Assembly: GCA_963854735.1 (NCBI GenBank)
Contig: OY978100.1
Span: forward strand, 682,001-746,000
DNA from: Marvania coccoides
Taxonomy: Eukaryota > Chlorophyta > Trebouxiophyceae > Chlorellales > Chlorellaceae
Length of the DNA stretch: 64,000 nucleotides
Direction: 5' to 3'
A program made the position numbers and the translations under genes. Below are positions 43,014 to 52,007 of the stretch, piece by piece. Numbering within the stretch: the stretch's first letter is position 1; every line of letters begins with the position of its first letter. Under the pieces are notes generated by a model. The model was given only the letters and a program-made list of their open reading frames with translations. It searched no databases and had not been told where the DNA came from.

Positions 43014-43548
43014 ATGGCTCTCAGCATCCGTGCAAACCTCCCCGGCCTCGCCAAGGGTTCGTCGCCTAGCCGCACATCCCTCGTGCGTGCAGTGCGCATG
43101 CCGGCGCCCCGCGCAGCCACGCTCATCCGGCGTTCTCATGCCGCAGGATATGAATCAGGTACGCTTTTCGCTGTCGACGCTGAATTTGTTTTCCCTGAAG
43201 GTCGCATCAATCGTTGTCGTAGTTTGCTAGGTTCTCACAGCGCGCCTCTTTATTGAGCCGAACTTTCCCTACAGAGCAATGTTTTAGCAGAAATTAGGCC
43301 GCGCTCGACACTTCTTCTTCATCCTCCTCAAATTTACCTGCAGTACAACTGACCCCCTCTTCCCACTTGTTATTGTAGACGCCGAAGTGCTCGACATGTA
43401 CGCCAACGACCAGCTGACCCACTCCGTCACCGGCGAGTATGATATGGGCATCTTCTTCCTGCTCTGCGGCGGAATCTTTGTTCTGCCCATCATCTTCCCG
43501 GGCTCGATTCTCATTGTTTCGTCGATTTTCGAGTCTATGGGCCAGTGA
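43014..43548 (+). CDS. Small plastid-type single-span membrane protein, 104 residues
   Basis: Exons 43014-43158 and 43379-43548; 104 residues. The first 45 residues are rich in Arg, Ser, Ala and Pro with almost no acidic residues, like a chloroplast transit peptide (cleavage near R-R-S-H-A-A). The mature part is short and acidic at first (Y-E-S-D-A-E-V-L-D-M-Y), then has one strong membrane span, FFLLCGGIFVLPIIFPGSI, and a brief tail. The size and layout recall nuclear-encoded small photosystem or NDH subunits, but I do not recognise the family. Support for the gene: clean phase-1 GT-AG intron, transit-like N-terminus, TGTAA at 43734. Confidence 0.7.
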
Positions 43549-43733
43549 AGACGAGCGCTAGTGCTACTGGAGACGGCATGAGGAAGCGATGAATGTATGC
43601 TCTTATATATACACAGCAACAACGAATGAAGTCTCGCTGCTGCTTTCTTCCCGGCGGTTTGTATATGACAAGAAGATCCTCCTATGAATTGTCTTTTTCC
43701 TCTTCTTTTCAACCTATTGTTAATTTAAGACAA

Positions 43734-43738
43734 TGTAA
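43734..43738 (+). terminator. TGTAA polyadenylation signal (104-residue protein)
   Basis: 186 bases after the stop codon. Confidence 0.55.
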
Positions 43739-44336
43739 TATCGAGAACCGCAGTATATTTCACTCTGTATTGCTTAAGGCAGCTTGATCGAGCATGCTCA
43801 TGTATAGTGGGGGCTGCTATAATGAGATGTTTTTTGCTAGGGGCCGGCAGGATAGCAGATACAATGTGAGGGTTTAAGGATCGAATTTGAGCCACTCCAT
43901 GTGCGGCGGTAGGCTCCTGACTTAATTATGAGGATCAAGCTTGCCGCCGTCTCTGTGCGGAGTCGAAACTCTCAAATTTGTATTCCGTATTCAGGTTGCA
44001 CGAAAGCAAATATGGCAGCGCAGCTCAAAATAATGTGCTGTTGCAATCGCGGGTGGAGACAATGGACAAGAAAAGCTTGAATGCAATGGCACTGTACGCA
44101 AGAGCAGCCGGTCCCTCCTGGCTGCTGCTTTCTGCGGGCTGTGCTTGCCGAGGCGGCAGTGGCCTCTATTTTCCAAAACCTCGACTCCTTTCTGCATGGA
44201 GGGTTCTTGGGCATAGCCAGCTCAACATCTCTTCTCTCACACCCTTCAAATTCCCTCTATTAGCCCACAGATTAAATTCACCGCTCCCCACCTTTTTTAT
44301 CCCACCTGCGCTGTAGTTTCGGCCAGAATCTTGTCC

Positions 44337-44341
44337 TTACA
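44337..44341 (-). terminator. TGTAA polyadenylation signal (61-residue protein)
   Basis: TTACA on plus, about 50 bases downstream of the stop codon of the 61-residue gene. This supports that gene model. Confidence 0.55.
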
Positions 44342-44391
44342 CTGTATTATTAAATTATCGTACTCAGGCAAATACTCATCGAGGGAGAATA

Positions 44392-44689
44392 TCAGCTCGC
44401 TTGCAACTGCTTGGCCTTCTTCTCTGCCTCCGCCGTCGCTCGCCGCAAAAGATTCTCGTGAATGCGCTGGGGCCGCCTGCGCAGGTTGGAGAGAAACAGT
44501 GGGTTGTAAATAAACAACTACGTGCTTCGAGAGGCTGGAAGAAGAGAGAGAGCAAGCAAAATCAAGAGAGGTGATTTTCACAACTCACTTTTCATCGAGA
44601 GAATACAACACATTATCCAAACTTTTTAATGCGAAAAAGGCACCGACGCACGTAGTGCCGATCACCAAGAAGCGTTGAACAGCACCCAT
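44392..44689 (-). CDS. 61-residue membrane-anchored microprotein, unknown function
   Basis: Exons 44689-44589 and 44476-44392. It starts M-G-A-V-Q-R-F-L-V-I-G-T-T-C-V-G-A-F-F-A-L, a hydrophobic N-terminal segment, then S-L-D-N-V-L-Y-S-L-D-E-K joined to a basic helix (RPQRIHENLLRR, A-E-A-E-K-K-A-K-Q). The layout resembles small mitochondrial inner-membrane or assembly proteins, but I do not recognise it. Support: GTGAGT donor, CTGCGCAG acceptor, an open frame across the join, and a TGTAA at the right distance. The acceptor was chosen among several AGs, so the C-terminal half could shift. It is 265 bp from the divergent CFAP53-like gene. Confidence 0.5.
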
Positions 44690-44954
44690 TTTAATTTACA
44701 GTGTGTATGAAATAATTCCAGTTGATTTTTATTATTCCGCGCCCTGTTGGTCACTCCGTGTGTTGGTCTGGCTATTGTATGTAACTAATCTGAAATTATT
44801 AGGCTATTAGGTGGGGGGGCATCACCCCCTCCAGGCATTTCATGGCGAGCAGCCTGGTTCCAAGTTTGACCAAATGGTTGACCTTTCTCTAGGAGTTAGG
44901 CCCAATTTCCGGAGTTCCAATATTTCAGACTCCTTCTGACCCATCCAGCTTCCG
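44690..44954. promoter_or_regulatory. Divergent promoter, 61-residue protein (-) / CFAP53-like (+)
   Basis: 265 bp. Includes a G-run facing a C-run (GGTGGGGGGG, then CACCCCC) at about 44810-44831 that could form a hairpin. Confidence 0.4.
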
Positions 44955-46373
44955 ATGGGCCGGTTCGACTGGGAGCCCAGGCCTGTGCCTGAGGGCTACA
45001 CCCAAATTTTGAGGAATCAAAGGCGGGAGGCTTTGAACCAAGACCTCCAGGCCGGCATCCAGGCGTTCAGGGACTCCAGGCTCAGGGCACAATGGGAGAG
45101 AACTTCGGCGACGAAGGCGGCGCTGGTGGGGTCCCTCCTGGCGGCAGAGCCTTCCGCTGGCGGTGAAGAAGCGGAGCCGCTGCAGCCTCGGCCGCTGGTC
45201 AGCGATGTCCTGAAGAGCGAACTCCAAGAAAAGGAGGCGAAGCGAGGGTCCGAGATCGCCGCCGCCAAGTCCCGCCACGCAGCGCAGCTACAGCAAGCCC
45301 GGCAGGTGGCGGCCGCGAGGGAAACACGACGTGCCCAGCTCGCTGAGGAGCAGCAAACCAAGGCGTGGGAGCGCGACTCTGCGGAGCTGAAAGACTGCGT
45401 CACCCGGGTGCGAGCGCGGCAGCTGGTGGGCATCTGGGGCGAGCAGGAGAAGGACCGAGAGACTGCAGCTGCTGTAGAGTCATCCAGTGCTCTTTCAGGC
45501 ATCCTCCTCGATCAGTGGCCTGCCACAGACGTTAATAAGATTGAATCAATGCGGCGGGAGCTGGTGGCGGACCTGGATGCGCAGCTGGAAGAGGGTGATC
45601 GTCGGAAAGAAGCGGAGGCTCGGGAGGCGGCTCTTCTTCTGCACAAACTAGAGATGGCCTGGCAGGAGGCACACAACGCAGCGGTGGCAGTACAAGAGGC
45701 GGTACGTCGGCGGCAGGCGGAGTTTGTGCAGGGCATGGGGCGGATATGCGGCTGGCGAGCAGCCCTGGCGGCAAAAGAAGCTGCGTTGAAGGCTGAGGAG
45801 GAGAGGCAACTGGTGGAGGAGGCGCAGAGGCAGGTGCAAGAGGCGGCGGCGGACTTGGCGGCTGCCAAGGTGAAGAACCGAGCTGATATGGAAGCGCAGC
45901 TGGATGAGCGAGAGGAGCTGCTGGCGCGGCGGCGGGAGGAGGAGCTGCGCTTCGAGGAGGCGCTGGTCCGACAGGCGGCCGCCCAGGAATCAAAGAGGGA
46001 TGCGGAAGCTGCGGCGAAAATGGAAGCTCTGCGGCAGAGGGACGCTGACATAATGGGCGCGAACGGGGCGCTGCTGGAGCGTAACAACGCAAAGCGGGAC
46101 GCTTTCAGGAGCGAAAAGATGGTGGAGCGGTCTGAGATGGAGCGCGTGGCGGCAGCGGAGCAGAAAATGCAATCTGCTGCGCGAGCTGCGCGCAGTCAAG
46201 AACAGGCCCGCTGCCACGCTGATTTCCAGGCGCAAGTGGCTGCAAAGGAGCTGATTCGAGCGGGAGATGCGCTGGTAGCGCGAGAGAGGGAGGCTGTGGC
46301 GAGGAGGGAGGAGGAGCGGCGGCGGCAGCACGTCGCCCGAGCCATGGCAGCATTGGAGAAGAAGCCGTGTTGA
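44955..46373 (+). CDS. CFAP53: CFAP53-like axonemal coiled-coil protein (TPH family)
   Basis: Single exon, 472 residues. After a short head (M-G-R-F-D-W-E-P-R-P-V-P-E-G-Y) nearly the whole protein is a long charged helix rich in Ala, Glu, Arg and Gln. S-R-L-R-A-Q-W-E near residue 42 parallels the R-L-K-A-E-W-D motif close to the start of vertebrate CFAP53, and the E-E-x-R-R-x-x-x-x-A-x-M-A end also suits this family. CFAP53 is a microtubule inner protein of ciliary doublets and has roles at basal bodies. Other TPH proteins (MNS1, CFAP45) are alternatives; MNS1 is excluded because a better copy lies at 8.1-9.7 kb. Its 3' end overlaps the polyadenylation zone of the next, convergent gene. Confidence 0.65.
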   Translation: MGRFDWEPRPVPEGYTQILRNQRREALNQDLQAGIQAFRDSRLRAQWERTSATKAALVGSLLAAEPSAGGEEAEPLQPRPLVSDVLKSELQEKEAKRGSEIAAAKSRHAAQLQQARQVAAARETRRAQLAEEQQTKAWERDSAELKDCVTRVRARQLVGIWGEQEKDRETAAAVESSSALSGILLDQWPATDVNKIESMRRELVADLDAQLEEGDRRKEAEAREAALLLHKLEMAWQEAHNAAVAVQEAVRRRQAEFVQGMGRICGWRAALAAKEAALKAEEERQLVEEAQRQVQEAAADLAAAKVKNRADMEAQLDEREELLARRREEELRFEEALVRQAAAQESKRDAEAAAKMEALRQRDADIMGANGALLERNNAKRDAFRSEKMVERSEMERVAAAEQKMQSAARAARSQEQARCHADFQAQVAAKELIRAGDALVAREREAVARREEERRRQHVARAMAALEKKPC

Positions 46374-46412
46374 GAAGTTTGCCAACGTTAGAGAAGGGGT
46401 AGCACTGTTGTA

Positions 46413-46417
46413 TTACA
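46413..46417 (-). terminator. TGTAA polyadenylation signal (144-residue protein)
   Basis: TTACA on plus, 67 bases downstream of the minus-strand stop codon and only 40 bases after the CFAP53-like stop codon. Confidence 0.55.
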
Positions 46418-46458
46418 TAAATACCCAGCATTTTGACTGTTCAATATGCATATATTTG

Positions 46459-46463
46459 TGTAA
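46459..46463 (+). terminator. TGTAA polyadenylation signal (CFAP53-like)
   Basis: 86 bases after the CFAP53-like stop codon. It lies 21 bases from the stop codon of the convergent gene, so the two mRNAs overlap. Confidence 0.55.
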
Positions 46464-46483
46464 TTTCCTATAAAATTCGTTCA

Positions 46484-47183
46484 TTAAAGTTCCCCACCGC
46501 TGGAAATCTCGTGGGCACTACAAATGTTTAAAATATCAAGACACATGCTCGAATCCAGCTGCTCCATATCCTTCACAAAGACAGCCTCCTCCAGCGCTTC
46601 TCGATGCGGCATCAATGTCCTGATTGAAGAGAATCGTAATAAGCTTTTTTTCATGAATGATGTACGTTTTTCAAAATTTTGGTTTTAGCTCACCTTTGGC
46701 AGAGCTCGTGCCTTGCAATATTGTCGATAAACACGTCACATGCCGAGTCTAAGGCGTCCATAAGTGTCTCCTCTCCCAGCAGGTTCATCCGTCGCCCTGG
46801 CCTGCAAGTACAATAATAATAATAATTCAATTCAATGACGGAAAGGCGGAGAGAGGGGAAACGCAAGTAATAAATTCGCTCACCCTGTTCGGGACTCTGC
46901 AGTCGCTTTGGCTATGCTCGATAGCCCCGCCATGGTGTGTCTAGACACCAGCAAACAATCTGCAGGTTAAAAAAAATGGGCGGGGAGCGTTGGACAAACT
47001 AGTGGGGGAAATGCTCGAGGTTTTCGTTGTCGGCGAGCTTGCCGACGAGGTCAGCGTGCGCTCAATACCTTGACAACTGAACGCTGGGCCGGGGTTCTTT
47101 GTTTTATCGGGTAAAAATCGGTCAAAACTGAGAAATCCTATGATTGCCAGCGAAGCGATCGCGATTAATGGCCTGCCCACCAT
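46484..47183 (-). CDS. Small cysteine-containing secretory-type protein, weak canopy/saposin-like pattern
   Basis: Exons 47183-47069, 46959-46884, 46801-46694, 46619-46484; 144 residues. Residues 5-20 are a hydrophobic signal peptide or anchor (PLIAIASLAIIGFLSF). A Cys pair sits in S-C-Q-D-C, then E-E-T-L-M-D-A-L-D-S-A-C-D-V-F, H-E-L-C, and a last pair in M-C-L-D-I-L-N-I-C. The order CxxC, helix with D-x-x-C, then LC and CxxxxxC recalls canopy (CNPY/DUF3456) saposin-like ER proteins; the end S-G-G-E-L is not an obvious HDEL signal. The family call is weak. The gene model is sound: four exons with consensus GT-AG sites in matching phase, and a TGTAA 67 bases after the stop. Confidence 0.5.
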
Positions 47184-47435
47184 GCTGCTTTACGCATTCG
47201 CAGTTTTTATTAATATTTTTAAATAAATATTACTTGAAGTAGGAGGCTCCGTTCTATTTTTCAAAAGCTTTCCATGCCGCCCAGCTGGCAGCTCTCACTA
47301 TAGTATGCTACTCCACTGATGCTGAATGCAATCTACCCTGCCCCAGCACATGAGTGCCATCTGCAGCCTGGCTCCATCTCCTAATTCTCTCCTTTTCTTC
47401 TCCCTTCAACGTCATATATTCATTTTTAGCAGATT

Positions 47436-47440
47436 TTACA
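47436..47440 (-). terminator. TGTAA polyadenylation signal (eL37)
   Basis: TTACA on plus, 30 bases downstream of the eL37 stop codon. Confidence 0.6.
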
Positions 47441-47469
47441 CGTTTTAAACACCTACAATCGAATCATTT

Positions 47470-48102
47470 TCATGCCTGCACCTTCTTGGCCTGGCCTGCA
47501 AGTGAAAAGAATACATTGGGAGGGGAAAAGTGAGTCATCTGAAGAAATATAGTGCAAAGCCAGAAACTGGCTGTTTTATTTATAATTCTTCACTGCCACT
47601 CACCCTCCTGAAAACCGTTCCTGAAGCGGCGCTGCACGTCCTTGATGTGACGCATGCGGCCGCTGCCGGTGGTCTTCCTGCGGATAGCCTTCACGCTCCA
47701 GTTGTCTGCAAAACACAAAAATAAAACGATGGTCAGCATCCCCGCGAGCAAAAATAATAACCCACCCCTCCACCATTGCTCTTGCTCTTTTCCCCAAACT
47801 ATATGCTGCATGTCGACCCTCTCCGCTCTCTCTCTTCCGCAAAAAGCATTCATTTTCCTTCCAAAATGCCGCTGCTCCCTTCTTCCATCTCCGACACTCC
47901 ACACTTTCAATTCAACCCCCCCTCCATCCAGCTGCCGAATAATCCTCTACTCACACTTCCTGATCCTGGAGGCGGGGTAGCCGCACGAGCTGCAGGTGCT
48001 CTTCTGCACGTGGAACGACCTCTTGCCGCACCGCCGGCACAGCGTGTGCGACTTGGTGTGGCGCAGACCAAAGCTGCCGGTACCCTTGCCGCACTTTCCC
48101 AT
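47470..48102 (-). CDS. RPL37: 60S ribosomal protein eL37
   Basis: Exons 48102-47955, 47705-47604, 47495-47470; 91 residues. [12 protein letters not shown], then [13 protein letters not shown] and [10 protein letters not shown] form the four-Cys zinc site of eL37. K-Y-N-W-S spans intron 1 exactly, and [12 protein letters not shown] follows. The last exon gives only Q-A-K-K-V-Q-A and the stop. The alternative of reading through intron 2 would end the protein E-W-Q; the GTGAGT donor and the basic tail favour splicing. It is part of the cytosolic large subunit. Confidence 0.93.
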
Positions 48103-48986
48103 CGTGTATTAATTTCCTCTGCACAGAAGGGAAGCCAAATAAGGAAGGTGAGAAAATTATGGGGAGGGGCTTTGATTATTAAAATTTTCTACCCCCCCAA
48201 AGTCCCAAGCCCCCCAAGTAAATAGTAGCGTGGGAGGTCTCCTCGCCAGCTGTCCCGCTGATACTGCTGGCCGTAAAGGCGCCGCGCTGCCTCCACGCCA
48301 GAGCCGTGAACATCAATTTAATTCTTTTCCAAAAAAATAAAATTGGTGCCCGTCCGCTGATGGCGCCGCACCAGCCGCGTGCTGTATTTAAATCTGCTGC
48401 GAATGGTCAAATTAAATGCCGCTCTCTCTGCTGCCTCGATGCCGCCTCCAATATCTATTTAATCGCCGTCTCCCGAGCTGCTTGTTTCGTCCCCAACAAA
48501 TGCTGCCCACGAATACACGTGTCTCACCTCGAAAAGCGGCTTCTGAAAGACCGATGCACGCCAAAAACCAGCTTTTTCTCCCGACGGCGACTCTGAACTT
48601 TCCAGCTCGCAGTTTGGCGCGCTCCACCTTCCGATTTTTTTCAACGTTGAAAAAGCTGTGCTACTGAAATTACAGCAAATTGTCCATAATTTTTATGCCC
48701 AACAAATCACGGTAGCTCACGCAACCCAACCCTCAATTTTCGCTTCTTCTTCGGCCAACCGGTCGTTTCAGTTGTCGCTCTCCGACGCCTCAACCGCGCA
48801 ACGAGCGGCATTTGAAGCCACCCATCAGCCTCACAACAGCTTGGAGTCGCGATCTAGCTGTGCGGGAGGTCCCGGCAAATTAGATCTCTGGGCCAGTTGG
48901 TGAGTCGAGGATTCATTCCGCGTTTATAATTTTATCTCAAGCCACGGTGCCTTTCCACTGACGCTAATCCCGCGTTTAAAGGCACC
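48103..48986. promoter_or_regulatory. Long divergent region, eL37 (-) / 915-residue protein (+)
   Basis: 884 bp, with no domain-bearing ORF. It is likely to contain the eL37 promoter and a 5' UTR, possibly spliced, of the large gene. Confidence 0.4.
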
Positions 48987-51734
48987 ATGACGGACCACAC
49001 GGCTTGGCACGCCCGCAACAGCGAGCTGCTGGATGAGCTCACCCAGGCGCTGGCGTCGCGGGATGCTCTGAAGCAGCAGCAGCGCGACATGATACACACC
49101 ACCGCAAAGTCTCACTCACCCAACAAACCCAAGAAAAAGTCGCCTAGCAAGCCCCCCAAGCACCACCAAGCGCAGCATGTCAACGTTTCTGCGGCCGCTC
49201 GGCGCCGGAATGACACAGCCAGCCACCTCGCGCAGATGCAGCAGCAGCAGCAGTCGTTGCAGCAGGTGGTAGACCCCCCTCCCTTGCCGTCCGCGCTTCG
49301 CCCCTCCATCCAGGCCTATCGCCCGCTGGGCCCGCCCCTGTCGCCCTCCGACTCTCAAGACACGATGGGGCGAGAGATCGACGCTGCCATCGCTGACAGC
49401 GTGGCAAAGATGATGAAGACGCCGACCGTGGAGAAGGGCGTCCGATCCCGCATCTCCGCGGTGCCTTCCGCAGCCCACGCCGCGAAAGTCGGCGCGCAGC
49501 AGCAGCAGGCGCCGCCGCTCACGCCGGCGTTCCTCACTGCCAAGCGCCGCAACATGCACTGCGAGCTGGATGAGCCGGGGGTGAACGTGCCCTACCCCCG
49601 GCACTCCAGGCCGCGCGGGGGGTTCTTCAGTAGGCTGCTGGGGTGCTTTAAGCCGCCTCAGGTCGTTCAGTCATCGACCTCAACCACCACTCAACCGCGC
49701 CCCTCAAACGCGCGCGAAGTCAGCCCACCCCAGCTGCAGCTGGTCAGCGAAATGAACCCGCTGCGGCACAGCTTGGGGGTGATTAAGCCCGGACTGGCGG
49801 TGCAGGCATTGGCGGACGAGGAAGCGGCAGCGGTGGCAGCGGAGCACGAAGCCCTGCTGCGCCACAGCCGCACCAAAGCAATTGCGGCAGCGGCGGCCAG
49901 CAACCCGCCCACCCCGCGTCTGGGTGGCCCTATGGATCCAAACAACAGCAATGGCGGCGGCGGCGGCCATTCAACCAGCGAGGAGACCCGGCACATGAAA
50001 ACGCCGGGGCCTGAGGCGAGCTTTGAGTCTCTGGAGGCGGAGATGAGCGACGACGAGGTGGAATCTTCGGAGGAGCGCAGCCGGTACCGTCGCACGCCGA
50101 TGGCTAGCTTTGATGGCCGTCCGCTGGCGCAAATGCTGCGCTACCTCACGCCCAGCCCCATGCCGGCGACCAAACCTACCATCATGGCTGGAGCAAAGAT
50201 GGCCCAGGCTTCAGCTGCTGCTGAACCCGCTGAAGGCGTTGAAAAAAGGGAGGAGAGCAGCGGAGAAAAAACGGACCCAGCGGTGGTGGCGAAAATGGAC
50301 GAGGAGGAGGCTGAGCTGATGGCACTGATTCAGGCGATGAAAGTGCCGCTCCCCCCCGGCGTCGCTGCTGCAGGGACGGACGAGAATCAGGAGGAAGAGG
50401 TGGGTGAAGCGGGCGGGGAGGAGGTGGAAGAAACGGCGCCTGCTGTGCCTGCTGGGGAGGTGCGGCAGACCCAAGTGACGCTGGCTGGACTGCTGCGGTC
50501 CAAGCAGGGCAGCGTGGCGGGCCTCACTCCGCCGCTGTCTGCCCGTGGCCGCCCCGCTGAGCGCAGCAGCCAGCAGGCGGCGTCTGCTGCCGGAGGAGGA
50601 GACGGCGCGCGCACGCAAGGTTCCCACGCTGTGATGCCTTTGGAGGGTGGAATGGGGGGCAACGGCAGGCGCAACAACAGCGCTTCTCCCACCAGGGCCC
50701 GCAAGCAGGGGGCCACCTTCAAGGTGCCAGGGCACCGCAGCGCCCCTGTGTCCCCGGCCAAGGCCCGCCGCGAGGGCGCTGGAAATGAGAAGAAAGTCGT
50801 CATGGCGGGTGGCGGCATGTCAAGCCCGCTGCGCCACACCGGGATCAAGCCTCGCATGACTAAGGCCGCTGCCGCCCGCAGCGAGGCCACCCAGCGGCTG
50901 CTGGAGAGCCGGAAGAAGCGCGAAGCGGCCCACCTGGCGGGAATGACAATCACTGGCGGCGCCCCCGGCAATCTCTCTGCCCGAGAGAGCAAGCGGCCCA
51001 AAGGACCGGCGGGGTCTACCTTCATGGCATCGGCGCCCGCTGTGGCACCAGCTGCTGCTGCTGTTGCTGCTGCCTCCAAACAGCAGCAGCAGAAAGAGGG
51101 GTACCAGCTGCCGTTGCCTGGCGTTGCTAAAGGAGGCACGAAGGGCGTGAAAACCTCCACGATTACCATTCGCAGGCCCACGATGCAGCTGGAGCCGGTG
51201 CCAGTGGTGGAGGAGGTGGACGCAGCTTCCCTCGCGCTGCCTGGCTCCCCCGAGGCGGTGCTGCCGCTGGGGGATGGCGAAGCTCAGCCGGGCAATGTGC
51301 CGCCCCGCTCCCCCGGGTTCTATCAGATGCTAGAGCGGCTGGCGCTGGGGATGAGCGTGGACGCGGAGAAGGTGGAGAAGGAGCGCAAGCCCAAGTCGGC
51401 GCCGTTGCCACTGGAGCAGCTGGTGGGAGGAGCGGAGGCGGCAGAGGCTGGAGCCGAGGTGGGTACCAGCAGCGGTGCTGGAGCGTCTGAGTTTGAGTTC
51501 GCGCCGGCGGTGCGTGAGAGTGGCAGTGGGGGTGCGTGGGTTGAGGCCCCCCGGGCCCCTTCTGCAGCTGCTGCTGCTAGTGCCAGCCAGCAGGTGCGGC
51601 GGAGCATGGCTGCTAAAGTGGACGCCAGCACCAACACTCTGCTGGGGCAGCTGCTGGAGATGGAGCGCAGTCTCACGCCGGCTGACCTGGAGACCCTCAG
51701 GGTGGCGATTCGGCGCGAGGCCCAGCGCCTGTGA
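48987..51734 (+). CDS. Large disordered protein, unknown function, 915 residues
   Basis: One open exon from an ATG in ACCATGA context to TGA. The composition is Ala-, Pro-, Gly-, Gln- and Glu-rich. Features seen: a short N-terminal helix (N-S-E-L-L-D-E-L-T-Q-A-L) and a Lys/Pro/Ser-rich basic patch (PKKKSPSKPPK). There is a short hydrophobic/cysteine segment (G-G-F-F-S-R-L-L-G-C-F-K-P-P) near 210, and acidic runs at about 415-500. A basic middle has repeated S-P-T/V-S-P-A-K-A-R-type motifs (about 555-680), a possible microtubule- or nucleic-acid-binding zone. A C-terminal helix (L-L-G-Q-L-L-E-M-E-R-S-L-T-P-A-D-L-E-T-L-R) ends it. Coding potential is strong (long frame, GC-rich third positions), but no domain is recognised. 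Confidence 0.7.
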   Translation: MTDHTAWHARNSELLDELTQALASRDALKQQQRDMIHTTAKSHSPNKPKKKSPSKPPKHHQAQHVNVSAAARRRNDTASHLAQMQQQQQSLQQVVDPPPLPSALRPSIQAYRPLGPPLSPSDSQDTMGREIDAAIADSVAKMMKTPTVEKGVRSRISAVPSAAHAAKVGAQQQQAPPLTPAFLTAKRRNMHCELDEPGVNVPYPRHSRPRGGFFSRLLGCFKPPQVVQSSTSTTTQPRPSNAREVSPPQLQLVSEMNPLRHSLGVIKPGLAVQALADEEAAAVAAEHEALLRHSRTKAIAAAAASNPPTPRLGGPMDPNNSNGGGGGHSTSEETRHMKTPGPEASFESLEAEMSDDEVESSEERSRYRRTPMASFDGRPLAQMLRYLTPSPMPATKPTIMAGAKMAQASAAAEPAEGVEKREESSGEKTDPAVVAKMDEEEAELMALIQAMKVPLPPGVAAAGTDENQEEEVGEAGGEEVEETAPAVPAGEVRQTQVTLAGLLRSKQGSVAGLTPPLSARGRPAERSSQQAASAAGGGDGARTQGSHAVMPLEGGMGGNGRRNNSASPTRARKQGATFKVPGHRSAPVSPAKARREGAGNEKKVVMAGGGMSSPLRHTGIKPRMTKAAAARSEATQRLLESRKKREAAHLAGMTITGGAPGNLSARESKRPKGPAGSTFMASAPAVAPAAAAVAAASKQQQQKEGYQLPLPGVAKGGTKGVKTSTITIRRPTMQLEPVPVVEEVDAASLALPGSPEAVLPLGDGEAQPGNVPPRSPGFYQMLERLALGMSVDAEKVEKERKPKSAPLPLEQLVGGAEAAEAGAEVGTSSGAGASEFEFAPAVRESGSGGAWVEAPRAPSAAAAASASQQVRRSMAAKVDASTNTLLGQLLEMERSLTPADLETLRVAIRREAQRL

Positions 51735-51990
51735 AGGGAGCGGCGGTGGGTCACCTGGAGGGCTCACAGAGGGAGACAGGTAGTACTAGCGGGCCATCAA
51801 GCGCCTGCGATGGCGTGAAGATGGTGCGCACCGCATTTCAAGCATAGCATAAAGAGAAAGAGATAGCTGCTGATAATTTTAGGACAGAATCAGGTTTTTT
51901 TTTGAAAAAGTACTGGGCATTTTTACAACTCTTTTTATTTCGGAGATCGCAGTCGTGAGACTTTGCTCGATCGATTAGTATATAGCATTT

Positions 51991-51995
51991 TGTAA
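51991..51995 (+). terminator. TGTAA polyadenylation signal (915-residue protein)
   Basis: 257 bases after the stop codon and only 12 bases before the start codon of the downstream Omp85 gene. Confidence 0.45.
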
Positions 51996-52007
51996 ACCTG
52001 CATCACG

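Larger units (their letters stand above)
43549..44391. other. Convergent 3' region with second copy of a dispersed repeat
   Basis: Holds a plus TGTAA at 43734-43738 and a minus TGTAA at 44337-44341. Bases 43921-43979 resemble 9846-9927. ORFs at 43972-44316 have no domain support. Confidence 0.5.

Noticed and set aside
48306..48903. Small ORFs between eL37 and the 915-residue gene
   Set aside because: Short, overlapping on both strands and without recognisable domains; treated as promoter/5' UTR sequence.
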